64,000 nt of DNA from JALOLG01 sp963722415 (GCA_963722415.1 CAVRNI010000049.1:20543-84542); one strand, 5' to 3'. Shown: positions 7,124-18,100, counted from the first letter of the stretch. Made by a program: numbers and translations. The notes: generated from the sequence alone by a model not told the origin.

Positions 7124-8335
7124 GTGACCGAGGCGAGCGCCACCGAGCCACGACGCGGCGCGGTGTCCGGCCCGCTCGACGGCGTCCGCGTGCTCGACCT
7201 GAGCACGGTCGTGATGGGACCCCTCGCGACCCAGACGCTCGGCGATCTGGGCGCCGACGTCATCACGATCGAGATCGCGATCGGTGACACGAACCGCTTC
7301 ATGGGGCCCGGGGCACATGCGGAGTTGTCGGGCGTGTCGATGAACCTGATGCGGAACAAGCGCAGCGTCGTGCTCGACCTCAAACAGGACGCGGGACGCG
7401 CCGCGTTCTTGCGGATCGCCGCGACGGCCGACGTCGTCGTGACGAACCTGCGGCCGGGCGCGCTCGCACGGCTGCGCCTCGCCTACGACGACGTGGCGGC
7501 GGTGCGCCCCGACATCGTGTTCTGCCAGGCCGCCGGATTCCCGTCGGACTCGCAACGCGCCGACGACCCCGCGTACGACGACATCATCCAATCGGCGAGC
7601 GGAGTCGGCGACCTCTTCGCGCGTCTCGGCCAAGCGCCGATGCTGCTCCCGACGCTGGTGGCCGACAAGGTGTGCGGCCTCACCGTCGCCGGAGCCGTGA
7701 CGGCGGCGCTGTTCCACCGCCAACGCACGGGTGAGGGACAGCGCGTCGAGGTTCCCATGATCGATGTCATGCGGGCGTTCGTGCTCGTCGAGCACGGGGC
7801 GGGAGCCGTCCCCGTCCCTGCTGTCGCCGGCGTCGGCTACGAACGCATCCTGACGACCGAGCGCCGGCCGCGCCCGACGCTCGACGGTTGGATCAGCGTG
7901 CTCCCGTACCGCCGTCGGGACTACCGGGCCATGTTCGCGGCCGGTGGACGCGACGACCTCCACGACGATCCACGACACGCCGGCCGTGCCCAGCGGATCA
8001 AGCACAGCGCGAGCCTGTACCGCGACGTGGCGGAGGTGCTCGCGACCCGGACGACCGCGTTCTGGATCGACTTCTGCGGCCGCCAGGGGATCCCGGCGAC
8101 CGAGGTCGCGACGCTCGACGACCTCATCGATGCGTTGCCGGTCGCGCATCACCCGATCGCCGGCGACTACCGCAGCATCCCGCCGCCGGTGCGGTACGCG
8201 GCGTCGCCGGCATCGGTGCGCCGCCCCGCACCGCTCATCGGTGAGCACGGCCGCGAGGTGCTGACCGAGGTCGGGTACTCGCCGGACGAGCTCGACGCCT
8301 TCGAACGCGACGGCGTCCTCGGGACGCGCGCATAG
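7124..8335 (+). CDS. CaiB/BaiF-type (family III) CoA transferase
   Basis: This 403-residue protein has the family III CoA-transferase layout. The N-terminal VRVLDLSTVVMGPLATQTLG is followed by LGADVITIE and NKRSVVLDLKQ. DVVVTNLRPGAL comes next, and then the GQRVEVPMIDVMRAF region. These enzymes move CoA from one acyl-CoA to another carboxylic acid through an aspartyl intermediate. The GTG start has the ribosome site AGAGGAG six bases upstream. The gene stands alone in a gene-poor gap, so the acid it activates is unknown. Confidence 0.85.
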   Translation: MTEASATEPRRGAVSGPLDGVRVLDLSTVVMGPLATQTLGDLGADVITIEIAIGDTNRFMGPGAHAELSGVSMNLMRNKRSVVLDLKQDAGRAAFLRIAATADVVVTNLRPGALARLRLAYDDVAAVRPDIVFCQAAGFPSDSQRADDPAYDDIIQSASGVGDLFARLGQAPMLLPTLVADKVCGLTVAGAVTAALFHRQRTGEGQRVEVPMIDVMRAFVLVEHGAGAVPVPAVAGVGYERILTTERRPRPTLDGWISVLPYRRRDYRAMFAAGGRDDLHDDPRHAGRAQRIKHSASLYRDVAEVLATRTTAFWIDFCGRQGIPATEVATLDDLIDALPVAHHPIAGDYRSIPPPVRYAASPASVRRPAPLIGEHGREVLTEVGYSPDELDAFERDGVLGTRA

Positions 8336-8366
8336 CCCTCGGCGGACGATCGTCGCCGAGCCGGCG

Positions 8367-11249
8367 TCAGACGACGACGTTCACCATCTTGCCCGGCACG
8401 ACGATCACCTTTTTCGGTGTCGCGCCGTCGATCGCGGCCACGACCTTGGAGTCGGCGAGGGCGGCGGCCTCGACCGCGTCGCGATCGGCGTCGATCGGAA
8501 CCGTGATCCGTCCCCGCACCTTGCCGTTGACCTGCACCGGGTACTCGACGGTCTCGTCGATCAGTAGCGCCGGGTCGGCGACGGGGAAGTCGGTGTACGT
8601 CACGGTGTCGTCGTGGCCGAGCATTCGCCACAGCTCCTCGGCGACATGCGGGACGAGCGGCGCCAGCATCAGCACCAACGGCTCGGCCACCTCGCGTGGC
8701 GTGGTGGTGAGCTTGGTGACGTGATTGTTGAGCTCGATCAGCTTGGCGATCGCGGTGTTGAACCGCAGCGCGTCCATCTCGCGCCGAACGGTGTCGATCG
8801 TGCGGTGGAGGATCCGGCGCGTCTCCTCGTCGGCGGGCGCGTCGTCGACGATGACTTCGCCGGTCGTCTCGTCGACCATCGCCCGCCACAGCCGCTGCAG
8901 GAAGCGATACATGCCGACCACGTCGCGGGTCTCCCACGGCCGCGACGCGTCGAGCGGGCCCATCGCCATCTCGTACAGCCGGAGCGTGTCGGCGCCGTAG
9001 GCCTCGTACATCTCGTCGGGCGACACGGCGTTCTTCAGGCTCTTGCCCATCTTGCCCCACTCGCGCGTGACGGGGCGGCCGTCGTGGAAGTACTCGCCGT
9101 CACGCTCCTCGACGTCGAAGGCGTCGATGTAGATCTCGCGCTCGTCCTTGTACGCGTCGGCGAGGATGTAGCCCTGGTTGAACAGCCGCGCGTACGGCTC
9201 CTTCGACGACAGGTGGCCGAGGTCGTAGAGCACCTTGTGCCAGAAGCGGGCATAGAGGAGGTGGAGCACGGCGTGCTCGACACCGCCGACGTAGAGGTCG
9301 ACGCCGCCGGGGTGGTCGGGTCGGACATCGGTGCGCGGGCCCATCCAGTACGCCTCGACGGCCGGATCGACGAACACCTCATCGTTCGTCGGGTCGGTGT
9401 AGCGCAACTCGTACCAGCACGAGCCCGCCCACTGCGGCATCACGTTGGTGTCGCGCCGATACATCTTCGGCCCGTCGCCGAGGTCGAGCTCGACGTTCAC
9501 CCACTCCTCGAGCCGGTCGAGCGGGCTCTCCGGGTTGGAGAACTCGTCGTCGGCGTCGAACGTGCGCGGCGAGAAGCTGTGCGTGTCGGGGAGCTCGACG
9601 GGGAGCATCTCGTCGGGGAGCGCGTGCGGACGGCCGTCCTCGTCGTACACGATCGGGAACGGCTCGCCCCAGTAGCGCTGACGGCTGAACAACCAATCGC
9701 GCAGCTTGTAGGTGATCGTCGCCTCGCCGTGGCCGTTGGCTTCGAGCCATTCGTTCGTCAGGCGGACGCCCTCGGCCACCGAGTCGATGCCGTTCAGGTC
9801 GAGTGACTCGTTCGACGAGTTGACGTACGGCGCGTCGCCGATGAAGGCGACCGGCCATTGCGACGTGTCGAGCGTCGGTTCGATGCCGTGCTCGGGGAAC
9901 CATGCGGCGGGCGGCTCCTGGATGGCGGGGATCCCGAGGCCGTACTTGCCGGCGAACTCGAAGTCGCGCTGGTCGCCGCACGGCACACCCATGATCGCCC
10001 CGGTGCCGTAGCCCATCAGCACGTAGTCGGCGATCCAGATCGGGATGTCTTCGCCGGTGACCGGGTTGACCGCCGACATCCCCGTCGGGATCCCGGTCTT
10101 CTCGCGGCCCTCGTCCTGGCGGTCGATGTCCTTCTTGATGATCGCCGCCCGGCGATACGCGGCGACCGACAACGACTGCTCGGATGTCGTGAGGGCGTCG
10201 ACGAGCGGGTGCTCGGGCGAGAGGACCATGAACGTCGCCCCGAACAACGTGTCGGGTCGGGTCGTGAACACCGAGATCGGACCGGCGGGGGAGTCGAAGT
10301 GCACCAGCGCGCCGGGACTGCGACCGATCCAGTTGCGTTGCATCGTCTTGATCGCGTCGGTCCAGTCGAGCGTGTCGAGGTCGTCGATCAGGCGGTCGGC
10401 GTAGGCCGTGATGCGCATCACCCATTGGCGCATGTTGCGCTTGAACACCGGGAAGTTCCCGCGGTCGGAACGACCGTCGGCGGTGACCTCCTCGTTGGCG
10501 ACGACGGTGCCGAGGCCGGGGCACCAGTTGACGGGCGCGTCGCCGACGAAGGCGAGCCGCTGGCCGTCGATCACATCGCGGCGTTCGGCGACGCTCAGCT
10601 CCGACCACGCTCGCCCGTCTGGTGTCGGCCGGGTGCCCGACTCGAGCTCGGCGATCAGCTCGGAGATCGGGCGGGCACGATCGAGGTCGGTGTCGTACCA
10701 GGCGCCGAAGATCTGATTGAAGATCCACTGCGTCCAGCGGTAGTAGCGCGGGTCGGTGGTCGCGATGCTGCGTCGCGGATCGTGGCTGAGGCCGAGGCGG
10801 CGCAGCTGGCGGCGCATCGTGGCGACGTTCTCGTCGGTGGTGATCTTCGGGTGCTGGCCGGTCTGCACGGCGAACTGCTCGGCCGGCAGCCCGAACGCGT
10901 CGAAGCCCATCGTGTAGAGCACGTTGTGCCCGGTCATCCGCTTGAACCGGCTGTACACGTCGGTGCCGATGAATCCCAGTGGGTGGCCGACGTGGAGGCC
11001 GGCGCCCGACGGGTAGGGGAACATGTCGAGCACGAACAGCTTCTCGCCGCGGGCGGCGGCGAGCTCGGGGTCGCCGAGCGGACCGGTCGGGTTCGGCGTC
11101 TCGAACGTGTGCTCGGCGTCCCACCGCTCCTGCCACCGGACCTCGATCTCCTGGGCGAGCTCGGCGGTGTATCTGTGCGGGGGAGTGTCGGCCGCGTTCG
11201 GCGGGCTGGTCGTCGACGTCGATGTCTCTGAGGGTCGCTGCGCACTCAT
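8367..11249 (-). CDS. leuS: Leucyl-tRNA synthetase
   Basis: This is a 960-residue class I aminoacyl-tRNA synthetase that charges tRNA-Leu. The HIGH-type motif appears as HVGH at residues 86-89 after MFPYPSGAGL, and KMSKS as KMGKS near residue 733. The large CP1 editing insertion lies between them (LFGATFMVLSPEHP), and the C-terminal anticodon-binding domain ends in PKKVIVVPGKMVNVVV. The ATG at 11249 is chosen because an upstream extension would be non-conserved and antisense to the next gene. A direct repeat lies just ahead of the start. The gene is divergent from the acyl-AMP ligase. Confidence 0.95.
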   Translation of the reverse strand: MSAQRPSETSTSTTSPPNAADTPPHRYTAELAQEIEVRWQERWDAEHTFETPNPTGPLGDPELAAARGEKLFVLDMFPYPSGAGLHVGHPLGFIGTDVYSRFKRMTGHNVLYTMGFDAFGLPAEQFAVQTGQHPKITTDENVATMRRQLRRLGLSHDPRRSIATTDPRYYRWTQWIFNQIFGAWYDTDLDRARPISELIAELESGTRPTPDGRAWSELSVAERRDVIDGQRLAFVGDAPVNWCPGLGTVVANEEVTADGRSDRGNFPVFKRNMRQWVMRITAYADRLIDDLDTLDWTDAIKTMQRNWIGRSPGALVHFDSPAGPISVFTTRPDTLFGATFMVLSPEHPLVDALTTSEQSLSVAAYRRAAIIKKDIDRQDEGREKTGIPTGMSAVNPVTGEDIPIWIADYVLMGYGTGAIMGVPCGDQRDFEFAGKYGLGIPAIQEPPAAWFPEHGIEPTLDTSQWPVAFIGDAPYVNSSNESLDLNGIDSVAEGVRLTNEWLEANGHGEATITYKLRDWLFSRQRYWGEPFPIVYDEDGRPHALPDEMLPVELPDTHSFSPRTFDADDEFSNPESPLDRLEEWVNVELDLGDGPKMYRRDTNVMPQWAGSCWYELRYTDPTNDEVFVDPAVEAYWMGPRTDVRPDHPGGVDLYVGGVEHAVLHLLYARFWHKVLYDLGHLSSKEPYARLFNQGYILADAYKDEREIYIDAFDVEERDGEYFHDGRPVTREWGKMGKSLKNAVSPDEMYEAYGADTLRLYEMAMGPLDASRPWETRDVVGMYRFLQRLWRAMVDETTGEVIVDDAPADEETRRILHRTIDTVRREMDALRFNTAIAKLIELNNHVTKLTTTPREVAEPLVLMLAPLVPHVAEELWRMLGHDDTVTYTDFPVADPALLIDETVEYPVQVNGKVRGRITVPIDADRDAVEAAALADSKVVAAIDGATPKKVIVVPGKMVNVVV

Positions 11250-11256
11250 GTCAATA

Positions 11257-11294
11257 GTCGCTACTCGCTCGTTGCCGTTGGTCGCTGTTCGCTC
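11257..11294 (-). promoter_or_regulatory. 14-bp direct repeat ahead of leuS
   Basis: GTCGCTACTCGCTC (11257-11270) and GTCGCTGTTCGCTC (11281-11294) are spaced 24 bases apart and end 7 bases before the leuS start codon. No T-box or leader peptide is seen. They might be operator half-sites or a remnant duplication. Confidence 0.35.
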
Positions 11295-11394
11295 AGCCCG
11301 AACGATGAGCCTACGGGTCGGACCGCCCGGCACCCCCGCTCCGCCGAGCCCGGAGCCGGATAGTGGTGCACCGCCGGCACTAGCGTCGGTCGAC

Positions 11395-13084
11395 GTGATT
11401 CCAGCCGACTCGACCATCGCCCGTCTCGAGGCGGCGACCGACCGCGCGACCGGGGTGCGTTTCGTCGGGTCGTCGGTGATGGGTCCGGACGGCCCGGTAC
11501 ACATCCCATGGAAACAGATCCACGACGAGGCACGCGTCGTGGGCGCCGCCCTGCAGGCGAGAGGGCTCGTGCCCGGCGATCACGTGGCGATCCTCGGGCC
11601 CACGAGCCGCCAGTTGATGACGATCGTCCGCGGCTGTTGGTTGGCGGGCATCGCATCGATGGTGCTGCCCCTTCCGATGCGGATGGGCTCGCTCGAGGCG
11701 TTCATCGAGGGGACACGGGCGCGCATCCGTCACGGTGACGCCAAGCTCGTCTTGATCGACGATCAGCTGGCGGCGTTCTACGAGGCGGTCCGAGGGGATC
11801 CGCCGATCGAGCCGATGGCCGCGGTGCTCCCGGGCGCGGCGAACGCTCCATCGGGCGACGCGCTGCAGCTCCCACCCGACGACCCCGAGCGCCTCGTGAT
11901 CCTGCAGTACACGTCGGGCTCGACGAGCGAGCCGAAGGGCGTGATGATCCCCGATCGCGTCCTGTGCGCCAACATCGACGCCGTCTGCGAGGCCGCCGTG
12001 ATGTTGCCCGACGAGGTGATGATGTCGTGGTTGCCGCTCTATCACGACATGGGACTGGTGGGCTTCCTCGCCCTGTCGATGACGAAGGGCGTCGAGCTGG
12101 TGCAGGCGGCGCCGCAGGACTTCATGGCCCACCCGGCGAACTGGATGCAGTGGATCTCCGACTGGCGCGCCACCGCGACGGCAGGCCCCAACTTCTCGTG
12201 GGTCCTCGCCACCCGCGCCTTGGCTCGGGCGGTCGATCTCGACCTGTCGTCGCTCACGCTCGCGCTCTCGGGCGCCGAGCCGGTCGATCCGCTTGCCGTC
12301 GAGGCGTTCGTCGCCGCGGCCGAGCCGTTCGGGTTCGAGCCGGGGAGCGTGTTCCCGGCGTTCGGGATGGCCGAGGTGGCGATTGCCGGAACGTTCCCGC
12401 GGCGCGGTCGGGGGATGGTGTGTGACACCGTCGACCGCGAGGTGCTCGAGCGGCACCGCGTGGCCAAGCCCGTCGATCTGGTCGATGCCGCCGACGAGGC
12501 GCTCCGCGCCCGGAGGCTGCCGCTGCTCGGCACTGCCGTCCCAGGGCTCGAGATGATGGTGGTGCACCCCGATACGTACGAGGCGCTGCCCGAGCGTCAC
12601 GTCGGTGAGCTGTTGTTGCGCGGCACGTCCGTGACCCCCGGCTACTACAAGCGCCCCGACGCCACGACGGCGTTGTTCCGCGACGGCTGGCTGTGCACCG
12701 GCGACCTCGCGTACCTGCTCGACGGCGAGCTGGTGCTGTGCGGCCGGATCAAGGACGTCATCATCGTCGGCGGCCGCAACGTCTTCCCCGAGGACATCGA
12801 GCGCGCCGTCGGTGTGCTCGACGGCGTCCGCGCCGGCAACGTGATCGCGTTCGGGGTCGAGGGCTACAAGGGCAAGGAGAGCGTGGTCGTCGTGGCCGAG
12901 GTCCGCACCGACGAGGCCGGCCAGATTCGGGCCGCGATCCACGAACGCACGCTCGACGTGTGCGGGCTGCCGCCCGCGACGTGATGCTCGTGCAGCCGGG
13001 AAGCCTTCCGAAGACGTCGTCCGGCAAGCTCCAGCGCGCCAAGTGCCGCGAGCAGTACCTCGAAGAAGACCTGGTTTGGTCTGA
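11395..13084 (+). CDS. Fatty-acyl-AMP ligase / acyl-CoA synthetase (frameshifted near the 3' end)
   Basis: This is an adenylate-forming enzyme that activates fatty acids. LQYTSGSTSEPKGVMI is the P-loop, and LPLYHDMGLVGFL and CTGDLAYLLDGELVLCGR match the FAAL/FadD branch. KDVIIVGGRNVFPEDIE holds the core. The literal frame stops at 12984. In the next frame the expected C-terminus resumes (LPKTSSGKLQRAKCREQYLE) with its catalytic Lys. One base is probably missing in the CCGCCC run at 12970-12976. After the shift the frame runs on without a stop through a hairpin repeat into the next gene; stops in the other two frames near 13082-13089 suggest the real end. The GTG start at 11395 is chosen as domain onset. 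Confidence 0.8.
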
Positions 13085-13096
13085 TCTGACCCGAAC

Positions 13097-13138
13097 TCAT
13101 GAAGGTTTCGGCGCTCTCACGACGCCGAAACTTCATGA
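13097..13138. repeat. Hairpin repeat, GAAGTTTCGGCG family, copy 1
   Basis: TCATGAAGGTTTCGGCG pairs with CGCCGAAACTTCATGA across a short loop, with one extra G in the left arm. A second copy lies at 18060-18100. It separates the acyl-AMP ligase from the amidohydrolase and could end transcription. Confidence 0.7.
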
Positions 13139-13169
13139 TGATCCGGGATTGGGTGGGAGGATGGGTGTC

Positions 13170-14222
<1,053 letters not shown>

Positions 14223-14240
14223 CGTCTGTCGCCGGGCGCG

Positions 14241-15260
14241 CTACGCGGTCTTCAGTTCCTGGAGGATCTTCGTCCAGCGTCCGGGGTCGCGTCGGTACGG
14301 CGCGTAGAAGCTGATCCGGTCGATCACGTCGCCGTAGCGCCGGAGCAGTTCGGGCGCGACCCGCTCGGGCTCGGCGACGACGGCGAACACGTTGAGGATC
14401 TCGTCGTCGATCAGCTCGCCCATCGCGGTCCACTCACCCTGCTTCGAGAGGGTGTTCAGCCGATCCTGGACGCCGCCCCAGCCGTGGGCTTCGAGCACCG
14501 GGCGGTAGGCCGGTGTCGAACCGTAGAACGCGATCTGCTGGCGGGTGCCCGTCGCCGCCTGCGCCATCTCCGCCTCGTCGTTCCCGGTGACGACGAACGA
14601 GGGTCCGACGATCTCGAAGCCCTCGAGCGACTTGCCGACCTTCGCCCGCCCGCGTTCGAGCGCCGGCAGGGTGACCTCGCGAAGGTACTTCTCGGTGGTG
14701 AACCCGTGGCAGAAGAACCCGTCGCACACCTCGCCGGCCACCTCGGTCATCCGCTCGCCCACTCCCGCCAGGAAGATCCTCGGCACGCCGATGTCGGCGA
14801 GCTCCGATGCGTCCGGCGCGAAGAACGGCGTCATCAGCGTGTGGGTGTAGAACTCGCCGCGGAACTGGAGGGGTGTGCCGTTCAGCCACGTGTCCCAGAT
14901 CGCCCTGATCGCGAGCACCATCTCGCGCATCCGCGGCGCCGGGTGACTCCACTCCATCGAGAAGCGCTTGGTGATGTGGGGCTTGATCTGGCTGCCGAGC
15001 CCGAGCGTGAACCGACCGCCGGAGAACCGTTGCAGGTCCCACCCGACGTGGGCGAGCGTCATCGGGTTGCGGGCAAAGGCGACCGCGATCGACGTGCCGA
15101 GCTGGAGATCGGTGGTGTGCTCGGCGGCGAGCAGGAGCGGGAAGAACGGGTCGTGGGCGGTCTCGGCGGTCCAGACGCCGGTGTAGCCGACGGCTTCGAG
15201 CTCATGGGCATCGCTGCCGGCGCGGGCGAGATCGGCTCCCAGCGTGCCATCGACCTGCAT
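14241..15260 (-). CDS. LLM-class F420-dependent oxidoreductase
   Basis: This 339-residue protein has the bacterial luciferase-like TIM barrel: GYTGVWTAETAHDPF, LQLGTSIAVAFARNPM, LQRFSGGRFTLGLGSQIKPH and MREMVLAIRAIWDTW. These match the actinobacterial F420-dependent branch (similar to TIGR03617 proteins). Such enzymes use F420 or F420H2 to oxidise or reduce small organic molecules. The substrate is unknown. It is preceded by the PAC2 gene on the same strand with 14 bases between them, so they may share a transcript. Confidence 0.85.
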   Translation of the reverse strand: MQVDGTLGADLARAGSDAHELEAVGYTGVWTAETAHDPFFPLLLAAEHTTDLQLGTSIAVAFARNPMTLAHVGWDLQRFSGGRFTLGLGSQIKPHITKRFSMEWSHPAPRMREMVLAIRAIWDTWLNGTPLQFRGEFYTHTLMTPFFAPDASELADIGVPRIFLAGVGERMTEVAGEVCDGFFCHGFTTEKYLREVTLPALERGRAKVGKSLEGFEIVGPSFVVTGNDEAEMAQAATGTRQQIAFYGSTPAYRPVLEAHGWGGVQDRLNTLSKQGEWTAMGELIDDEILNVFAVVAEPERVAPELLRRYGDVIDRISFYAPYRRDPGRWTKILQELKTA

Positions 15261-15274
15261 CGGTGTGTCCCCTC

Positions 15275-16156
15275 TCAGTCCTGGTCCCTCAGGTACTGCT
15301 CGAACTCGGCAGCCAACTCGTCGCCGGAGCGCAACTCGAGTGTCGGACCGACTGTGCTCGCGCTCGGATCATCACTGGAGTCGTAGAGCTCCTCGAGCCG
15401 AACCAGCATCTGCACGTGCTCGGCGTTGTCGGCGACGAGCTTGTCGAGCCGTCCCCGCTGGATCATCGCCTCCTGGCGGATCTGTGCCGCGTCGATCACG
15501 ATGTCGGCCACCTCGCGCAGGGCATCGAGCAGGGCGACACTCGACGCCGGATACGACATCGACGTGATGTAGTGCGGCACCTGCACCCAGATCCCCAGCG
15601 ACGGGATGCCGCGTGCGTGCATCGCGTGCTCGATCGACGCGGTCACCCCTGCGGGCACATCGACCGAGCTGCGCATGAACGGGACCGACGCGAGGACGTC
15701 CTGCGACGGCGTGCTCACCGAGATCCGCGGTGACCGGGTGTGCGGCGCGGCGAACGGATACGCGCCGAGCCCGAACATGCGCGCCACGCCGAGCTCGACC
15801 GCCAGGTCGCCGACCGCGTCCGAGAACCGGTGCCACGCCATGTCGGGCTCTGGTCCCGTGAGCAGCACCAGATCGTGGCCGGCCTGGTCGCGCCCGATCG
15901 ACACGTTGATCCGCGACCATTGCAGGACGCTGTTGAGACCGTCGCGCAACTCCATCGTCGGGCGCCTCGCCCGGAAGTCGATGTAGACGTCGTCATCGAA
16001 CGTGGCGATCGGTGTCGCCTGGCATTCGTTCTCGATCGCTTCCATCGCCGCCGCGCCCGCGCCGCCGGCATCGATCCAGCCGGTGAGCATCACGACCAGC
16101 GACGGCGCGTCCGGCGTCGGCCGCTCGACGAGCCAGCGGATGCTCGAGTCGGTCAT
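15275..16156 (-). CDS. PAC2-family (proteasome assembly chaperone 2-like) protein
   Basis: The product of 293 residues matches the actinobacterial PAC2 family: SLVVMLTGWIDAGGAGAAAM, FDDDVYIDFRARRPTMELRD, LLTGPEPDMAWHRFSDAV and PHTRSPRISVSTPSQD. ALREVADIV and an acidic C-terminal tail follow. The ATG at 16156 is chosen as the domain onset. The name comes from eukaryotic proteasome assembly chaperones; the role in bacteria is not settled. It lies 13 bases after the stop of the phosphotransferase gene, suggesting one operon with the LLM oxidoreductase. Confidence 0.85.
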   Translation of the reverse strand: MTDSSIRWLVERPTPDAPSLVVMLTGWIDAGGAGAAAMEAIENECQATPIATFDDDVYIDFRARRPTMELRDGLNSVLQWSRINVSIGRDQAGHDLVLLTGPEPDMAWHRFSDAVGDLAVELGVARMFGLGAYPFAAPHTRSPRISVSTPSQDVLASVPFMRSSVDVPAGVTASIEHAMHARGIPSLGIWVQVPHYITSMSYPASSVALLDALREVADIVIDAAQIRQEAMIQRGRLDKLVADNAEHVQMLVRLEELYDSSDDPSASTVGPTLELRSGDELAAEFEQYLRDQD

Positions 16157-16169
16157 GTCCACTCGCCCG

Positions 16170-17231
16170 TCATGCCATTTGTTCCAGGGCTTGTTCGGCG
16201 TTGGCGGCGGCGGCGTCGACCTGTTCCTTGAAATGCACGAACTCGGCCGGATCGCGATCGCCGAGGGCGCCGCCCAGGTACCTCGCGTACACGCCTTCGA
16301 CGATGCACGCCAGCTTCCAGTACGCGAAGGCGACGTAGAAGTCGAGGTTCGAGACGTCACGTCCGGAGACCTCGGCGTAGCGCTCGGCGATGCGGGCCCG
16401 TGGCCAGAAGCCGGGTTCGGTGGTCGCGCCGGCGGTCCAGGCGCCGGGTGGATCGTCGGGACCCGTCCAGTAGACGGTCAGCAACCCGACGTCGGCGAGC
16501 GGGTCGCCGAGCGTGCAGATCTCCCAGTCGAGCACCGCGACCAACTCGCCGTCGTCGTCGACCATGCAGTTGTCGAGCCGGTAGTCGCCGTGCACCAGCG
16601 TGGCGCCGTCCTGGTCAGGGATGCGTGCCTGGAGTGCGTCGTGGATGCGATCGATCGCCGGCAGGTCGCGCGTGCGCTGCTGGCTGACCTGGCCGTACCA
16701 GCGCCGCAACTGCCTGGCGATGTACCCCTCGTGACGCCCGAGGTCGTCGAGCCCGGCGGCGACGAGATCGACGGCATGGATCTTCGCCATCGTGTCGACG
16801 AGCGACCGGCTGGCGTTGGCGCGTGCCTCGGTGTCGAGCACTGCTCGCGCCGCCTCCGCATCTCGAACGACGTGGCCGACCACGTACCCCATCACGTAGA
16901 ACGGCGCGCCGATGACATCCGGGTCGGAGCAGTAGCCCTCGACCGGAGGCACCGGCACCGCTGTGTTCTGCAACCCCGCCAGGACGCGGTGCTCGCGCCC
17001 CATGTCGTGTGCGCTGGCGAGCACGTGGCCGAGCGGGGGCCGGCGGAGCACGTAGCGGGAGCCGTCCGCAGCCGTGACGCTGAACGTCAGGTTCGAATGC
17101 CCGCCGGCGATGAGGTCGAACTCGAACGGCCCGGTGGCACCGCCGACATTGGTCTCGATCCAGGCCGACGCCTTCGCGACGTCGAGCCCCGGGATCTCCC
17201 TCGACGCATCAGCCATCGATTGGCCGCTCAT
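16170..17231 (-). CDS. Phosphotransferase of the aminoglycoside phosphotransferase (APH) family
   Basis: The 353-residue protein has a kinase-like fold. The N-lobe is GGHSNLTFSVTAADGSRYVL RRPP-like, and the catalytic loop is HGDYRLDNCMVDDD near residue 210. The metal-binding LDWEICTLGDPLADVG follows. This subgroup resembles the APH domain of ACAD10-type proteins and is common beside acyl-CoA metabolism genes in actinobacteria. It probably phosphorylates a small hydroxy compound. Drug resistance should not be assumed. The ATG at 17231 is used; MADASRE at 17216 is an alternative start. Confidence 0.8.
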   Translation of the reverse strand: MSGQSMADASREIPGLDVAKASAWIETNVGGATGPFEFDLIAGGHSNLTFSVTAADGSRYVLRRPPLGHVLASAHDMGREHRVLAGLQNTAVPVPPVEGYCSDPDVIGAPFYVMGYVVGHVVRDAEAARAVLDTEARANASRSLVDTMAKIHAVDLVAAGLDDLGRHEGYIARQLRRWYGQVSQQRTRDLPAIDRIHDALQARIPDQDGATLVHGDYRLDNCMVDDDGELVAVLDWEICTLGDPLADVGLLTVYWTGPDDPPGAWTAGATTEPGFWPRARIAERYAEVSGRDVSNLDFYVAFAYWKLACIVEGVYARYLGGALGDRDPAEFVHFKEQVDAAAANAEQALEQMA

Positions 17232-17337
17232 CGATCGGAGGGTATCGCTGTCACCCCTCGGCGTCACCGCTCGGACGCACACCGCGAGCCCGCCACCAGC
17301 ACCGTCGGCGTCGACACTCGCCGGTATCGTTGCTGTC

Positions 17338-18042
17338 ATGGCGATCGATGTCACCGACGCAACGTTCGACACCGATGTGGTCGAGCGATCGAAGACGACC
17401 CCGGTCGTGATCGACCTCTGGGCCCCGTGGTGCGGACCATGTCTGACGCTGGGTCCGATCCTCGAGAAGGTCACCGACGCCACCGAAGGCAAGGTCGTGC
17501 TGGCCAAGGTGAACATCGACGAGAACCCGGCCATCAGCCAGGCGTTCCAGGTGCAGTCGATCCCGGCGGTCTTCGCGATGAAGGGCGGCCAGGTCGTCGA
17601 CGGCTTCATGGGCGCGTATCCCGAGGACGTGGTCACGCAGTTCGTCAGCAATCTGTTGCCGAGCGACGAGGAAACAGCGGTCGCCCAGCTGATCGAGGCC
17701 GGCGACGAGGAGAGCCTGCGGGTCATCCTGGGGATGGATCCCGGGAACGAGCAGGCGATCGAAGCGCTGGCCGAGATGCTCATCGACAGGGGCGACACCG
17801 AGGAGGCGCTCGCCCTGCTGGAGCGGATCCCGGAGAACGAACGCACGCGACGGCTCGCGGCGGCGGCCCGGGTGGGGATCGACCCCACCGACGACTACGA
17901 CGCGACGCTGGGCGGATTGCTCGATCGCGTGAAGGACGACGACGAAGCGCGCCAGCAGTTCGTCGACATCCTCGAGTTGATGGGCCCCGACGACCCGCGT
18001 ACCGCCGACTACCGCCGCCGACTCACCGCCCGGCTCTACTGA
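17338..18042 (+). CDS. Thioredoxin-domain co-chaperone of the YbbN (CnoX) type
   Basis: This 234-residue protein has an N-terminal thioredoxin fold with the active-site motif WCGPC (residues 30-34) in DLWAPWCGPC. A cis-Pro segment QSIPAVFAMKGG follows. The C-terminal half is made of TPR-like helices (EALAEMLIDRGDTEEALALL) as in YbbN. Such proteins pair redox activity with a holdase function. Unlike E. coli YbbN, both active-site cysteines are present, so it could reduce disulfides. It stands alone and is followed by a hairpin repeat. Confidence 0.85.
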   Translation: MAIDVTDATFDTDVVERSKTTPVVIDLWAPWCGPCLTLGPILEKVTDATEGKVVLAKVNIDENPAISQAFQVQSIPAVFAMKGGQVVDGFMGAYPEDVVTQFVSNLLPSDEETAVAQLIEAGDEESLRVILGMDPGNEQAIEALAEMLIDRGDTEEALALLERIPENERTRRLAAAARVGIDPTDDYDATLGGLLDRVKDDDEARQQFVDILELMGPDDPRTADYRRRLTARLY

Positions 18043-18059
18043 CGACGACCGACCCGATC

Positions 18060-18100
18060 TCATGAAGTTTCGGCGTTCTCAGGGCGCCGAAACTTCACGA
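18060..18100. repeat. Hairpin repeat, GAAGTTTCGGCG family, copy 2
   Basis: TCATGAAGTTTCGGCG pairs with CGCCGAAACTTCACGA around a 9-base loop, and the pairing extends a few bases outward. It lies 17 bases after the thioredoxin gene stop. It matches the element at 13097-13138 and may act as a terminator. Confidence 0.75.

Noticed and set aside
11250..11394. T-box riboswitch ahead of leuS
   Set aside because: No T-box sequence, specifier loop or terminator-antiterminator pair can be seen; only the direct repeat is present.
11380..12942. Minus-strand open frame of about 520 codons under the acyl-AMP ligase
   Set aside because: It is antisense to a clearly conserved enzyme and lacks any recognisable motif.
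16170..17231. Aminoglycoside resistance kinase
   Set aside because: The APH fold is present, but the sequence fits the broad ACAD10-like phosphotransferase group rather than a resistance enzyme.
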